Shown here piece by piece: positions 8,625 to 16,958 of a stretch of DNA of 64,000 nucleotides. Position 1 is the stretch's first letter. Each line of letters begins with the position of its first letter. The notes under the pieces were generated by a model that was given only the letters and a program-made list of their open reading frames with translations, did not search any database and was not told the origin of the DNA. The stretch lies in NCBI GenBank assembly GCA_016712105.1, contig JADJRU010000005.1, forward strand, positions 62,001-126,000. The letters are read 5' to 3'. A program made the translations under genes and the position numbers. This DNA comes from Ahniella sp. (lineage in GTDB: Bacteria > Pseudomonadota > Gammaproteobacteria > Xanthomonadales > Ahniellaceae).

Positions 8625-10421
8625 TTATGCCGCAGAGGCCTGTGGGCCTGGCTGCAGCACATGCAGCTCGGACTCAATGAGGTTGGCCTCGTCGATCAGT
8701 GCTTGCGGGCAGCGGCTGCCGAAATCATGCAGGTACTGTTTGATCGCCTCGAACTCGCGGTACCAGCCTTGCGGGTCCATTGCGAACAACACGTCACGCG
8801 CCTCGTCCGACAGGTCGAGGCCCGCCAGATTGAGGTCGTCCGGAGTCGGCAGGAAACCGATCGGTGTTGCCTGACCGGAAGCCTTGCCTTCGCAACGTGC
8901 AATCACCCACTCGAGCACACGCAGGTTGTCGCCGAAGCCCGGCCACAGGAATTTGCCGTCGCTGCCCTTGCGGAACCAGTTGACGTGGAAAATCTTCGGC
9001 AACTTCGCGCCGTCTTTTCCGAACGTCAGCCAGTGCGCGAAGTAATCGCCGAAGTTGTAGCCGCAGAACGGCTTCATGGCCATCGAGTCCCGACGCACCA
9101 CACCCACTGCGCCCGTGGCGGCAGCGGTGGTCTCGGATGCCATCGCGGCACCGATCAGCACACCGTGCTGCCAGTCACGCGCTTCGAAGACGAGCGGCAC
9201 GAGCGACTCGCGGCGACCACCAAACACGATCGCCGAAAGCGGCACACCTTGTGCGGACTCGGCGACCGGTGAATAACTCGGACACTGCTTCGCCGACACC
9301 GTGAAGCGTGCGTTCGGATGGGCTGCCGGACCATTGGCCGGATCGAAGTCGCGACCTTGCGAGTCCTTCGCAGGGCGGCCTTGATCAAGGCCCTCCCACC
9401 ACGGCTGCAGATCAGCCGTCAGACCGACGTTCGTGAAAATTGCATCGCGGTTGAGCATGGCCAGCGCATTGGGATTCGTCTTGGCGCCCGTTCCCGGGGC
9501 CACGCCGAAATAACCCGCTTCCGGATTGATGGCCCACAGTTGGCCTTCATCATCCTGCTGCATCCAGCAGATATCGTCGCCGACCGTCCAGACTTTCCAG
9601 CCGGCCTCGCGATAACCCTCGGGCGGGATGAGCATGGCCAGATTGGTCTTGCCGCACGCCGACGGAAATGCCGCGGCGATGTAATGCGTTTCGCCCGCAG
9701 GATTTTCGATGCCGACAATCAGCATGTGTTCGGCCAGCCAGCCTTCGCGCCGCGCCTGGTACGAGCCGATGCGCAACGCGTGACACTTCTTGCCGAGCAG
9801 CGCGTTGCCGCCATAACCGGAGCCGATCGACTTGATCGTCAGTTCTTCCGGGAAATGCATGATGAACCGTTTGTCCGGATCCAGTTCGCCAATGGAATGC
9901 AGGCCGCGCACGAACGAACCTTCACGCTCGATGCGTGCCAGCGCGGCAGCACCCATACGCGTCATCAGCCGCATGTTCGCGACCACATAAGGCGAGTCGG
10001 TGATCTCGACGCCACAGCGGGCGATCGGGGAATCGATCGGACCCATACAATATGGCACCACATACAAGGTGCGCCCGCGCATGCAGCCGGCGAACAGGGC
10101 ATCCACCTTGGCGTGGGCATCGGCAGGTGCCATCCAGTGGTTGTTCGATCCGGCGTCCTCGCGTTCGCTTGTGCACACGAAAGTGAGGTGCTCGACCCGA
10201 GCCACGTCGGAAGGATGCGACCGATGCAGGTAACAGTTCGGATGGGTGTCCGGATTCAAGGGAATCAGGTCACCGCGTTCGACCATCAGCAATTTAAGGG
10301 CCTGGTCTTCGGCATCACTGCCGTCACACCAGTGGATCTGCTGGGGTTCGGTCAATGCAGCAACCGACTCGACCCAGGCATTCAAGGAAGCAAGCTTGCT
10401 TCCTGCGGTCGTCAAAGCCAT
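8625..10421 (-). CDS. pckG: Phosphoenolpyruvate carboxykinase (GTP)
   Basis: A 598-residue enzyme that interconverts oxaloacetate plus GTP with phosphoenolpyruvate, CO2 and GDP, the entry step of gluconeogenesis. Length matches GTP-type PEPCK. Visible motifs are the substrate-binding GSGYGGNALLGKKC region, the P-loop FPSACGKTNLAML containing the hyper-reactive Cys, the WTVGDDICW kinase-2 segment, and FGGRRESLVPLV. I chose the ATG at 10421, preceded by AGGGTGA, over the upstream open frame, which is not PEPCK-like. Together with the acs and acetyl-CoA hydrolase genes nearby it fits growth on acetate or amino acids, though they are not one operon. Confidence 0.95.
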   Translation of the reverse strand: MALTTAGSKLASLNAWVESVAALTEPQQIHWCDGSDAEDQALKLLMVERGDLIPLNPDTHPNCYLHRSHPSDVARVEHLTFVCTSEREDAGSNNHWMAPADAHAKVDALFAGCMRGRTLYVVPYCMGPIDSPIARCGVEITDSPYVVANMRLMTRMGAAALARIEREGSFVRGLHSIGELDPDKRFIMHFPEELTIKSIGSGYGGNALLGKKCHALRIGSYQARREGWLAEHMLIVGIENPAGETHYIAAAFPSACGKTNLAMLIPPEGYREAGWKVWTVGDDICWMQQDDEGQLWAINPEAGYFGVAPGTGAKTNPNALAMLNRDAIFTNVGLTADLQPWWEGLDQGRPAKDSQGRDFDPANGPAAHPNARFTVSAKQCPSYSPVAESAQGVPLSAIVFGGRRESLVPLVFEARDWQHGVLIGAAMASETTAAATGAVGVVRRDSMAMKPFCGYNFGDYFAHWLTFGKDGAKLPKIFHVNWFRKGSDGKFLWPGFGDNLRVLEWVIARCEGKASGQATPIGFLPTPDDLNLAGLDLSDEARDVLFAMDPQGWYREFEAIKQYLHDFGSRCPQALIDEANLIESELHVLQPGPQASAA

Positions 10422-10520
10422 GGCGGATTCACCCTGACCCTTGCGGGCGGGTGCACAAAGAAAGGGAATTGGCAGGCTAGCGTCCGGGGGGCTTCCACGC
10501 AAGGAAGGATCTTGTTTGCA

Positions 10521-10539
10521 AATGCGATTGATTCGCATT
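10521..10539. promoter_or_regulatory. Fur-box-like inverted repeat
   Basis: The sequence AATGCGATTGATTCGCATT is a 7-5-7 perfect inverted repeat (AATGCGA/TCGCATT). It closely matches the common gammaproteobacterial Fur operator form AATGaGAATgATTCTCATT. It ends 35 bp upstream of the start codon of a TonB-dependent iron-type receptor, the position expected for a Fur-repressed promoter. Seen directly: the palindrome and its place. Inference: Fur binding. Confidence 0.6.
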
Positions 10540-10574
10540 AGGATGCGCGTCAATTGAACCAACGAGTTTTTCTC

Positions 10575-12722
10575 ATGAACCCTTCACGGATGGTCCTCAA
10601 CCCCTTGTTCCTCGCCGTAACACTGGCCCTGAGCGCCCAAGCTGGCCTGGCTGCCGAAACCGGCAATACGCGCAAGGCGACCAAACTGGACACCACGGAA
10701 GTGAATGCCACAGCCGCTGCCGACCCCCGATTTCCGGCAATTGCCCGCGAAATCGAAGACGGCCGGGTCCAGACCGGCAAAAAATCGACCGAGATCCGTC
10801 TGGACGAACAGGCCCCCGTGGTCAACAACGCACTCCGTGAGACGCTGATCCGGCTGCCCGGACTGTTGCTCAGCGAGCAACAGATTCCCGGCCACTTCAA
10901 TGTCAACTATCGCGGGCTCGGTGATCCGCATGAATCCGAATTCGTCAGTTTCCTTGAAAATGGCGTCCCGATTGCGAGCGACTGGTTCGGGTACCCCACC
11001 CTTTATTACCTCCCGTCGATGGAACGGGTCCGCAAAGTGACGTTTCTGCGCGGCGGTTCAGGACTGCTGTATGGCCCGCAGGTCGGCCCGAGCGTGAACT
11101 TCCAGATGCGGGCGCCCGCGATGGACGAACATTTTGAAGCCCGCACCCGGCATGTGGGCGGCGCCGATGGACTGTATGCAACCTACAACGAACTCAGCGG
11201 TGGCCAAGGCGACCTCGGTTGGCTCGTGGCATTGGATCGCCGCCAGTTCGACGGCGAACGCGACAACGAAGACAGCGAAGTCACCGGTCTGAATGCCACG
11301 CTGAACTGGCGACAAGGTGATACCGGCACTTGGCGGCTGGATCTCAGCGGCTATGACTCCGAAAGCGGCGAAGCCGGCCGGATGCCGAACTCGTTTTACG
11401 AAGCGGACCCGCTGCTGACGACCCAACCATTCAACCGTCTCTGGATTGAACGCAGGCAGTTGACGCTCGGAACCGAACAAAGCATCTCCGATCTGTTCCG
11501 CATCAATGCCACGGCCTGGTACGCCACCCAGGATCGGTACAGCCGCCGCACCCCGCGATTCCTGCCGGGCAACCTGACGCCCAACCTGCTCGCCAGCTTC
11601 GACCGACAGGAGTTCGAAAGTTTCGGCGTCGATGCGCGCGCCACCCTGGACTGGGGCGACAACCACACGATCACGTTCGGCAGCACGGGCTATGTCGATG
11701 ACTCCCCGCGCGAGCAACGCACCAGCACAGTGCTGATCGCCCCATCCGGCGAGACCCTGCGCTTTGCGCAGGAACGCGAAACCGAGTATCTGGCAGTGTT
11801 CGCCGAGAACGTGTTCCGGTTCGACCGCTGGAGCGTGATCCCGGCGCTGCGCGTGGAGCGCCTGACGCTGGGCATCGACGAAACCCTTCGCGCACCCGGC
11901 CTGCGCCGCGACGCGATCGACGATCGTTTCACCCAGACGGTGCCTCTGCTTGGCCTGGGCCTCACGCACGATTGGCATGAGCAGGGCCTTCAGTTTTATG
12001 CCAACGCCTCGCAGGCGTACCGGCCGATGCGGTTTGACGATGTCGGCAACCCGACAGCGAACCTCGGACTCGGCAATGATCCGGACGTTGCGGATGCCCT
12101 CAACCTGGAAGCAGGCTTGCGGGGTCAACCTGTCGCGGGCCTGTTCTTCGACGTGTCGGTGTTCCAGATCGACTTCGAGGACAAACTCGAGAATTTCATC
12201 GTTCCGGGCACCACCGACATTGAACGGGTGAATTCCGGCGACGCGCGACACCGCGGGCTCGAACTGGCGGGCGAGTACGATTTTCTGCATGACGACGGGG
12301 ATCAATCCCTGAAGCTGCACGGCAGTGTCGCCTTGCTCGACGCCAGAATCACGGCAAGCCAAACCGCTTCGTTGGTCGGCAAGACGCCGTCCTACGCGCC
12401 CGACCATGTCGTCAAACTCGGACTGCAGTACGACTGGCAACAGCGACTGAAAATCGGCCTGACCGGCACCCTGGTCGACGAGCACTACTGGCAGGATTCC
12501 AATCAGGGCACCGGGACCGGCGTGTTTGCGATCGCTGCCGAAATCCCCGCCTACCAGGTCTTCGATCTGAGTGCGGAATACCGCTTGCTGCCGAATCTGT
12601 CGCTGTTGGGCGGCATCAGCAACCTGGCCGACAAGCAGTATTACTCGCGCGTGCGTTCGGATGGTCTGGAACCGGCGGCAGGCCGTCGCGGCCATTTAGG
12701 TTTCGAATTCCGTTTCGATTGA
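10575..12722 (+). CDS. TonB-dependent outer-membrane receptor, FecA-like
   Basis: A 715-residue TonB-dependent receptor, probably for a ferric chelate such as citrate or another siderophore. An N-terminal signal peptide (MNPSRMVLNPLFLAVTLALS, cleavage near AGLAA) is followed by a plug domain (NALRETLIRLPGLLL, RGGSGLLYGPQ) and a 22-strand-type beta barrel ending in GHLGFEFRFD with a terminal aromatic. There is no N-terminal STN signalling domain, so it is a transporter rather than a FecA-type transducer. The ATG at 10575 is preferred to the in-frame TTG at 10554 because it starts a clean signal peptide. A Fur-like palindrome lies just upstream and an intrinsic terminator just downstream, so it is monocistronic. 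The ligand is not certain. Confidence 0.88.
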   Translation: MNPSRMVLNPLFLAVTLALSAQAGLAAETGNTRKATKLDTTEVNATAAADPRFPAIAREIEDGRVQTGKKSTEIRLDEQAPVVNNALRETLIRLPGLLLSEQQIPGHFNVNYRGLGDPHESEFVSFLENGVPIASDWFGYPTLYYLPSMERVRKVTFLRGGSGLLYGPQVGPSVNFQMRAPAMDEHFEARTRHVGGADGLYATYNELSGGQGDLGWLVALDRRQFDGERDNEDSEVTGLNATLNWRQGDTGTWRLDLSGYDSESGEAGRMPNSFYEADPLLTTQPFNRLWIERRQLTLGTEQSISDLFRINATAWYATQDRYSRRTPRFLPGNLTPNLLASFDRQEFESFGVDARATLDWGDNHTITFGSTGYVDDSPREQRTSTVLIAPSGETLRFAQERETEYLAVFAENVFRFDRWSVIPALRVERLTLGIDETLRAPGLRRDAIDDRFTQTVPLLGLGLTHDWHEQGLQFYANASQAYRPMRFDDVGNPTANLGLGNDPDVADALNLEAGLRGQPVAGLFFDVSVFQIDFEDKLENFIVPGTTDIERVNSGDARHRGLELAGEYDFLHDDGDQSLKLHGSVALLDARITASQTASLVGKTPSYAPDHVVKLGLQYDWQQRLKIGLTGTLVDEHYWQDSNQGTGTGVFAIAAEIPAYQVFDLSAEYRLLPNLSLLGGISNLADKQYYSRVRSDGLEPAAGRRGHLGFEFRFD

Positions 12723-12805
12723 CCGGCACCGTACACGAGCGGCAACACTGGGGACGATAGGGCGGCTGGAAAAATGTGCGGGTTGCGCTTGCGGAGACTC
12801 TAGGA

Positions 12806-12834
12806 AATGGGCAAGCATGGCTTGCCCATTTTTT
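12806..12834 (+). terminator. Intrinsic terminator of the FecA-like receptor gene
   Basis: A perfect 11-bp stem (AATGGGCAAGC / GCTTGCCCATT) with a 3-nt loop is followed by a run of Ts. It stands 84 bp after the receptor stop codon and 62 bp before the next start codon. Confidence 0.85.
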
Positions 12835-12895
12835 CTCCGGAGGCCGGGATGTCGCCCATTTGTTTCGCTTCGCCGTTCTGCAAGGCGCGTACGCC

Positions 12896-15025
12896 ATGAG
12901 CCGCCCCGCCCAAATCGAAACCCGCCTTGACGCCGCCGTCGCGTGGATTCTCGAGCGTTGTGGCGAGCAGTTGACGGTTGCCACACCGCTCGGCCTCGGC
13001 AAACCCAATCCGCTGCTCAACGCGCTGTATCGGGCGATTGCCGCGGATCCAAAACGCCGGCTCCACTTGTTCACTGCCTTGTCGCTGGCACGTCCCATCC
13101 CGAAACCGGGCCTGGAATCGCGATTTCTCCAGCCATTCCTCGATCGCCAGTTCGGCGCCGACTACCCGGAACTGGACTACGTGACCGCTCGCCGCGCGAA
13201 TGCGCTGCCACCGAACATCGAAGTCACCGAGTTCTACCTGCAATCCGGCGTCTGGCTGCACAACGAAGGCGCCCAGTGTGATTACGCCAGCATCAACTAC
13301 ACCCATGTCGCGCGTGATGTGGCGGCACGGCACCCGAATCTGATCGTGCAACTGGTCGCCCGACGCGGCGACCGTCTGAGCCTGTCGTGTAACCCGGACA
13401 CCATCCTCGACTTGCTCGACCGCATGGCGGCCGAAGGGGAGCCGCGCCCCCTGGTCGTGCTGGTGGTCCATCCCGACCTGCCTTATCTCGGCAACGACGC
13501 CGAGGTCCCGCTCGACTTTGCCGACCTGGTGCTCGAAGAACCGGGCCCGGCGCACCGACTGTTCGCCTTGCCGCGTGAGCCGATCATTCCGACCGAACAT
13601 GCGATCGGCCTGCACGCCTCGACCTGGGTCAAGGACGGCGGCACGCTGCAGATCGGCATCGGCGCCTTGTCCGATTCGATCGTCAACGCCTTGACTTGGC
13701 GCCAACATGATCCCGACCTGTTCGGCGAGCAGATCGCGCGTCTGGATGCCCCATGTGCCGGCCCCGAATCCGGCCGGTTCCATCAAGGCCTCTACGGTGC
13801 CAGCGAAATGGTCATGGACGGTTTTATGCACCTGCGTCGCAACGGCATCCTGAAACGGCGTGTCTACGACCATCTGCCGCTGCAGCAGTTGCTCAACGAA
13901 GGCCTGGTTGGCGAAGTGGCGGACGACACGACGCTCGACCGCCTGATCGAGCGTGGCCTGGTGCCGATGGCACTCGATCGGCCGACACTCGAGTGGCTGC
14001 AGTATTTCGGCTGGGCCGATGAATCGATCCGCCTGCATGACGGCGAACTGCACTGGCCAGAGGGCCACAAGACCACCAATGACCTCAGCCACGATGTCAC
14101 GCGCGCGGCGTTGCGCGCCCACATCGATGGGCGGCGGCTGCGGCACGGCCGATATCTGCACGGAGGCTTCTGGCTCGGTAGCAGTGAACTGCAGAACTGG
14201 TTGCGCGAACTCGACGGCGAAGACTTCAGCGGCATTGCCATGACGCGCATCTCGCACATCAACCAACTTTATGGCGGTCGCGAGGCACTCGATATCGCCC
14301 AACGCCATCACGCCAGGTTCTTCAACACGTGCATGATGCAAACCGTCTTTGGCGCGGCCGTATCCGACGGCCTCGCGGACGGACAAGTGGTCAGTGGGGT
14401 CGGCGGCCAATACAACTTCGTGGCGATGGCCCACGCGATTCCGAATGGCCGATCGATCCTGCTGCTGCGGGCCACACGTGAATCCGGCGGTCGCACCGTC
14501 TCCAACATCGTCTACAACTATGGACACGCGACGATCCCCCGCCACCTGCGCGACATCGTGGTGACCGAATACGGCTCGGCCGACCTCCGCGGCCAGACCG
14601 ACGCCGAGTGCATCCGACGGATGCTGGCGATCACCGACGCACGATTCCAGGACGACTTGCTTCGCCAGGCGAAGGGCCACGGCAAGATCGAGCGCAACTT
14701 CCAGATTCCGGAGCGCTGGCGCGCCAACACTCCCGAACAACTGCGTTCGCAACTCAAGATCGCTGAAACGGCGGGTCGGCTGGGCGTGTTTCCATTCGGC
14801 AGTGATCTCACCGATGACGAGCTCAAGCTCGGTCGCGCACTCAAGTTCCTGAAAGCGGAAACCGCGACGACGGGGGGCCGCCTGAGTACCGTCGCCAAGG
14901 CCATGCTCGGCAGCCATCAACCAGATCCCAAGTATCTGGCGCGAATGGGCCTCACCCAGCCCTCGAACAGGGAGGAGCGATTGTTTGCCCGGCTGGTCGG
15001 CTTCGCCTTGTCCAGGATCGGGTAA
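12896..15025 (+). CDS. Acetyl-CoA hydrolase/transferase family protein
   Basis: A 709-residue member of the acetyl-CoA hydrolase/CoA-transferase family, acting on short acyl-CoAs, probably acetyl-CoA (hydrolysis or CoA transfer). The family C-terminal domain is recognisable, with GVGGQYNFVAMAHAIPNGRS and the TEYGSADLRGQTDAECIRRM segment. Family members are usually about 430-650 residues; this one has a long N-terminal and middle region and an additional C-terminal tail of about 90 residues. The ATG at 12896 begins MSRPAQIETRLDA; the frame is open upstream through a terminator hairpin, so an earlier start is unlikely. A degenerate copy of its 3' end lies after the following transporter gene. 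Confidence 0.85.
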   Translation: MSRPAQIETRLDAAVAWILERCGEQLTVATPLGLGKPNPLLNALYRAIAADPKRRLHLFTALSLARPIPKPGLESRFLQPFLDRQFGADYPELDYVTARRANALPPNIEVTEFYLQSGVWLHNEGAQCDYASINYTHVARDVAARHPNLIVQLVARRGDRLSLSCNPDTILDLLDRMAAEGEPRPLVVLVVHPDLPYLGNDAEVPLDFADLVLEEPGPAHRLFALPREPIIPTEHAIGLHASTWVKDGGTLQIGIGALSDSIVNALTWRQHDPDLFGEQIARLDAPCAGPESGRFHQGLYGASEMVMDGFMHLRRNGILKRRVYDHLPLQQLLNEGLVGEVADDTTLDRLIERGLVPMALDRPTLEWLQYFGWADESIRLHDGELHWPEGHKTTNDLSHDVTRAALRAHIDGRRLRHGRYLHGGFWLGSSELQNWLRELDGEDFSGIAMTRISHINQLYGGREALDIAQRHHARFFNTCMMQTVFGAAVSDGLADGQVVSGVGGQYNFVAMAHAIPNGRSILLLRATRESGGRTVSNIVYNYGHATIPRHLRDIVVTEYGSADLRGQTDAECIRRMLAITDARFQDDLLRQAKGHGKIERNFQIPERWRANTPEQLRSQLKIAETAGRLGVFPFGSDLTDDELKLGRALKFLKAETATTGGRLSTVAKAMLGSHQPDPKYLARMGLTQPSNREERLFARLVGFALSRIG

Positions 15026-15040
15026 CCGCGCTCTCAGGTC

Positions 15041-15083
15041 ATGAAGTCGTGAAGGGAAGCTCAATGCTTCCCTCACGCTTCAT
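15041..15083. repeat. Imperfect inverted repeat between acetyl-CoA hydrolase and POT transporter genes
   Basis: ATGAAGTCGTGAAGGGAAGC and GCTTCCCTCACGCTTCAT form an approximately 18-bp stem with two bulges around a 5-nt loop (TCAAT). No T-run follows, so it is not a classic intrinsic terminator. It could stabilise the upstream mRNA 3' end. Confidence 0.5.
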
Positions 15084-15122
15084 GCTGCGCCATCATCGCC
15101 GCTTCACCACGAGATCGAAGCC

Positions 15123-16670
15123 ATGAGTGACGCGACCACGGCCACAGGCCGGATGCCACGCCAGATTCCCTACATCATCGCCAACGAAGCCTGCGAACGG
15201 TTCAGCTTCTACGGCATGCGCAACATCCTCACGCCGTTTCTGGTCAGCAGCATGTTGCTGTATGCACCGGAAGCCGAGCGTGCCGGCATTGCGAAGGAGG
15301 TATTCCACACCTTCGTCATCGGCGTCTACTTCTTCCCGATCCTCGGCGGCTGGATTGCCGACCGGATTCTCGGCAAGTACCGCACGATCATGTACTTCTC
15401 CTTGCTGTATTGCATCGGGCAGGGCCTGCTCGCCCTGTTCGTCGACAACCGTCTCGGCTTCTATGCAGGCTTGTTCCTGATTGCCCTGGGCTCTGGAGGC
15501 ATCAAGCCACTGGTCGCGTCCTTCATGGGCGACCAGTTCGACCAGTCGAACAAACATCTGGCAAGGCTTGCGTTCGACGCGTTCTACTGGATCATCAACT
15601 TCGGATCACTCTTCGCATCGTTGCTGATGCCGATCGCGTTGAAGAACCATAGCCCGGAACTGGCGTTCGGCATCCCCGGCATCCTGATGTTCATTGCCAC
15701 CGTGTTCTTCTGGATGGGCCGCAAGAGATATGTGCATGTCCCGCCGGCACCGGCCAATCCGCACTCGTTCCTGAACGTCGCGAAGACCGCGCTGTTCACC
15801 CGCGGCGACAGCAACACCGGATTCATCATGGCGATGATTGGCTTTGCGCTCGCCGCGCTGGCCTTGGCGTTCACGGCCAAGCTGCACTTTGTGCCAGCCG
15901 TGTGCCTGGCGATCGTCTCGGTCATCATCTTCGGCGGTTACGGCACGTCACTCCAACTGGACCGTGCACGCGGCAAACATCCGGACGAAGCGGTCGAAGG
16001 TGTTCGTGCGGTACTGCGGTTGCTGATCGTGTTCGGCCTGATCACGCCGTTCTGGTCCTTGTTCGACCAAAAAGCGTCGACCTGGGTGTTGCAGGCTGAC
16101 CTGATGGTGAAACCGGAATGGTTCCAATCGGCACAGATGCAAGCGCTGAACCCGGCACTGGTGATGATCCTGATTCCGTTCAACAACCTGGTGCTGTACC
16201 CGCTGCTGAAGAAGTTCGGTTTCGAACCAACCGCCATTCGCCGCATGGGCTTTGGTATCGCGTTCTCGGGTTTGGCCTGGGTTGTGGCCGGTTTGATCCA
16301 ACTGCAGATCGACGGTGGTACGCCGATGTCGATTACGTGGCAAGTCCTGCCCTACGCGCTGCTGACCTTTGCCGAAGTGCTGGTCTCGGCGACCGGACTC
16401 GAGTTCGCCTACAGCCAGGCACCACCGAGCATGAAGGGCGTGATCATGGCTTTCTGGTATCTGTCGGTCACCATCGGCAATCTCTGGGTGCTGCTCGCCA
16501 ATGCCAGCGTCAAGCAGGAGGCGGTACTGTCGAAAATCACCGGAACCGGGCTCAGCGAAGCAGCGTTCCTCATGTTCTTCTTTGCCGGATTTGCGTTGTT
16601 GGCCTCGGCGGCATTCGGGTTGTACGCCCGGCACTACAAGACCCAAGACAACTATCGCCCGGCAGGCTAA
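15123..16670 (+). CDS. Proton-dependent oligopeptide transporter (POT/PTR2 family)
   Basis: A 515-residue major-facilitator symporter importing di- or tripeptides with protons. Visible family motifs are ExxERFSFYGMRN in helix 1 (the proton-coupling ExxERFxYY motif in variant form), the PTR2 signature around FFPILGGWIADRILGKYRTI, GSGGIKP in helix 4, and the FWSLFDQ helix-7 motif. About 12-14 hydrophobic segments are present. The gene follows the acetyl-CoA hydrolase gene by 97 bp. Nine bases after its stop begins a degenerate copy of that upstream gene's 3' end, so the locus has been rearranged. Confidence 0.92.
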   Translation: MSDATTATGRMPRQIPYIIANEACERFSFYGMRNILTPFLVSSMLLYAPEAERAGIAKEVFHTFVIGVYFFPILGGWIADRILGKYRTIMYFSLLYCIGQGLLALFVDNRLGFYAGLFLIALGSGGIKPLVASFMGDQFDQSNKHLARLAFDAFYWIINFGSLFASLLMPIALKNHSPELAFGIPGILMFIATVFFWMGRKRYVHVPPAPANPHSFLNVAKTALFTRGDSNTGFIMAMIGFALAALALAFTAKLHFVPAVCLAIVSVIIFGGYGTSLQLDRARGKHPDEAVEGVRAVLRLLIVFGLITPFWSLFDQKASTWVLQADLMVKPEWFQSAQMQALNPALVMILIPFNNLVLYPLLKKFGFEPTAIRRMGFGIAFSGLAWVVAGLIQLQIDGGTPMSITWQVLPYALLTFAEVLVSATGLEFAYSQAPPSMKGVIMAFWYLSVTIGNLWVLLANASVKQEAVLSKITGTGLSEAAFLMFFFAGFALLASAAFGLYARHYKTQDNYRPAG

Positions 16671-16678
16671 ACAGGCAG

Positions 16679-16845
16679 CCCTTCGGCAGTGATCTCACCG
16701 ACGACGGGGGTCGCCTGCGCACCCTCGCCAAGGCATTGATCGGCAATCACCAGGCCGACCCGAAGAACATGCGCGGATGGGCTTGACGGCGCCGGCCAAC
16801 CGCGGGGAGCGGCTGTCGGCAAGGCTGATCGGCCTGGCACGGTAG
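16679..16845 (+). pseudogene. Remnant copy of the acetyl-CoA hydrolase 3' end
   Basis: The stretch encodes FGSDLTDDGGRLRTLAKAL, then IGNHQADPKNMR and, after a frameshift near 16777, MGLTAPANRGERLSARL and a stop. This matches the last about 75 codons of the intact gene ending at 15025 (FGSDLTDDE...GGRLSTVAKAM, GSHQPDPKYLARMGL, NREERLFARL). About 54 bp are missing inside, between short GACGA direct repeats. It therefore looks like a decayed duplicate left behind the transporter gene. It is not expressed as a functional protein. Confidence 0.85.
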
Positions 16846-16958
16846 GGCTGATCCCGGAGGGCCCGCTGCGTCGCCAACCCACCCTGAGGTTGTCTGCGTG
16901 ACCTCCACGGAGCCGCTGTTAGACTCCGCGCCGCCCTAATTCCGCCAGGCCTTTTTCC

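Noticed and set aside
12800..15076. Minus-strand open frame of 758 codons opposite the acetyl-CoA hydrolase gene
   Set aside because: Composition is that of a shadow frame and it runs over a terminator hairpin; the plus strand carries a recognisable enzyme. The minus-strand frames opposite the FecA-like receptor (11058-12695) and rlmKL (35975-38311) are rejected on the same grounds.
16118..16786. Plus-strand frame of 222 codons ending in the hydrolase-like tail
   Set aside because: Its first about 190 codons are a shadow of the POT transporter gene; only the last part, the pseudogene remnant, is meaningful.
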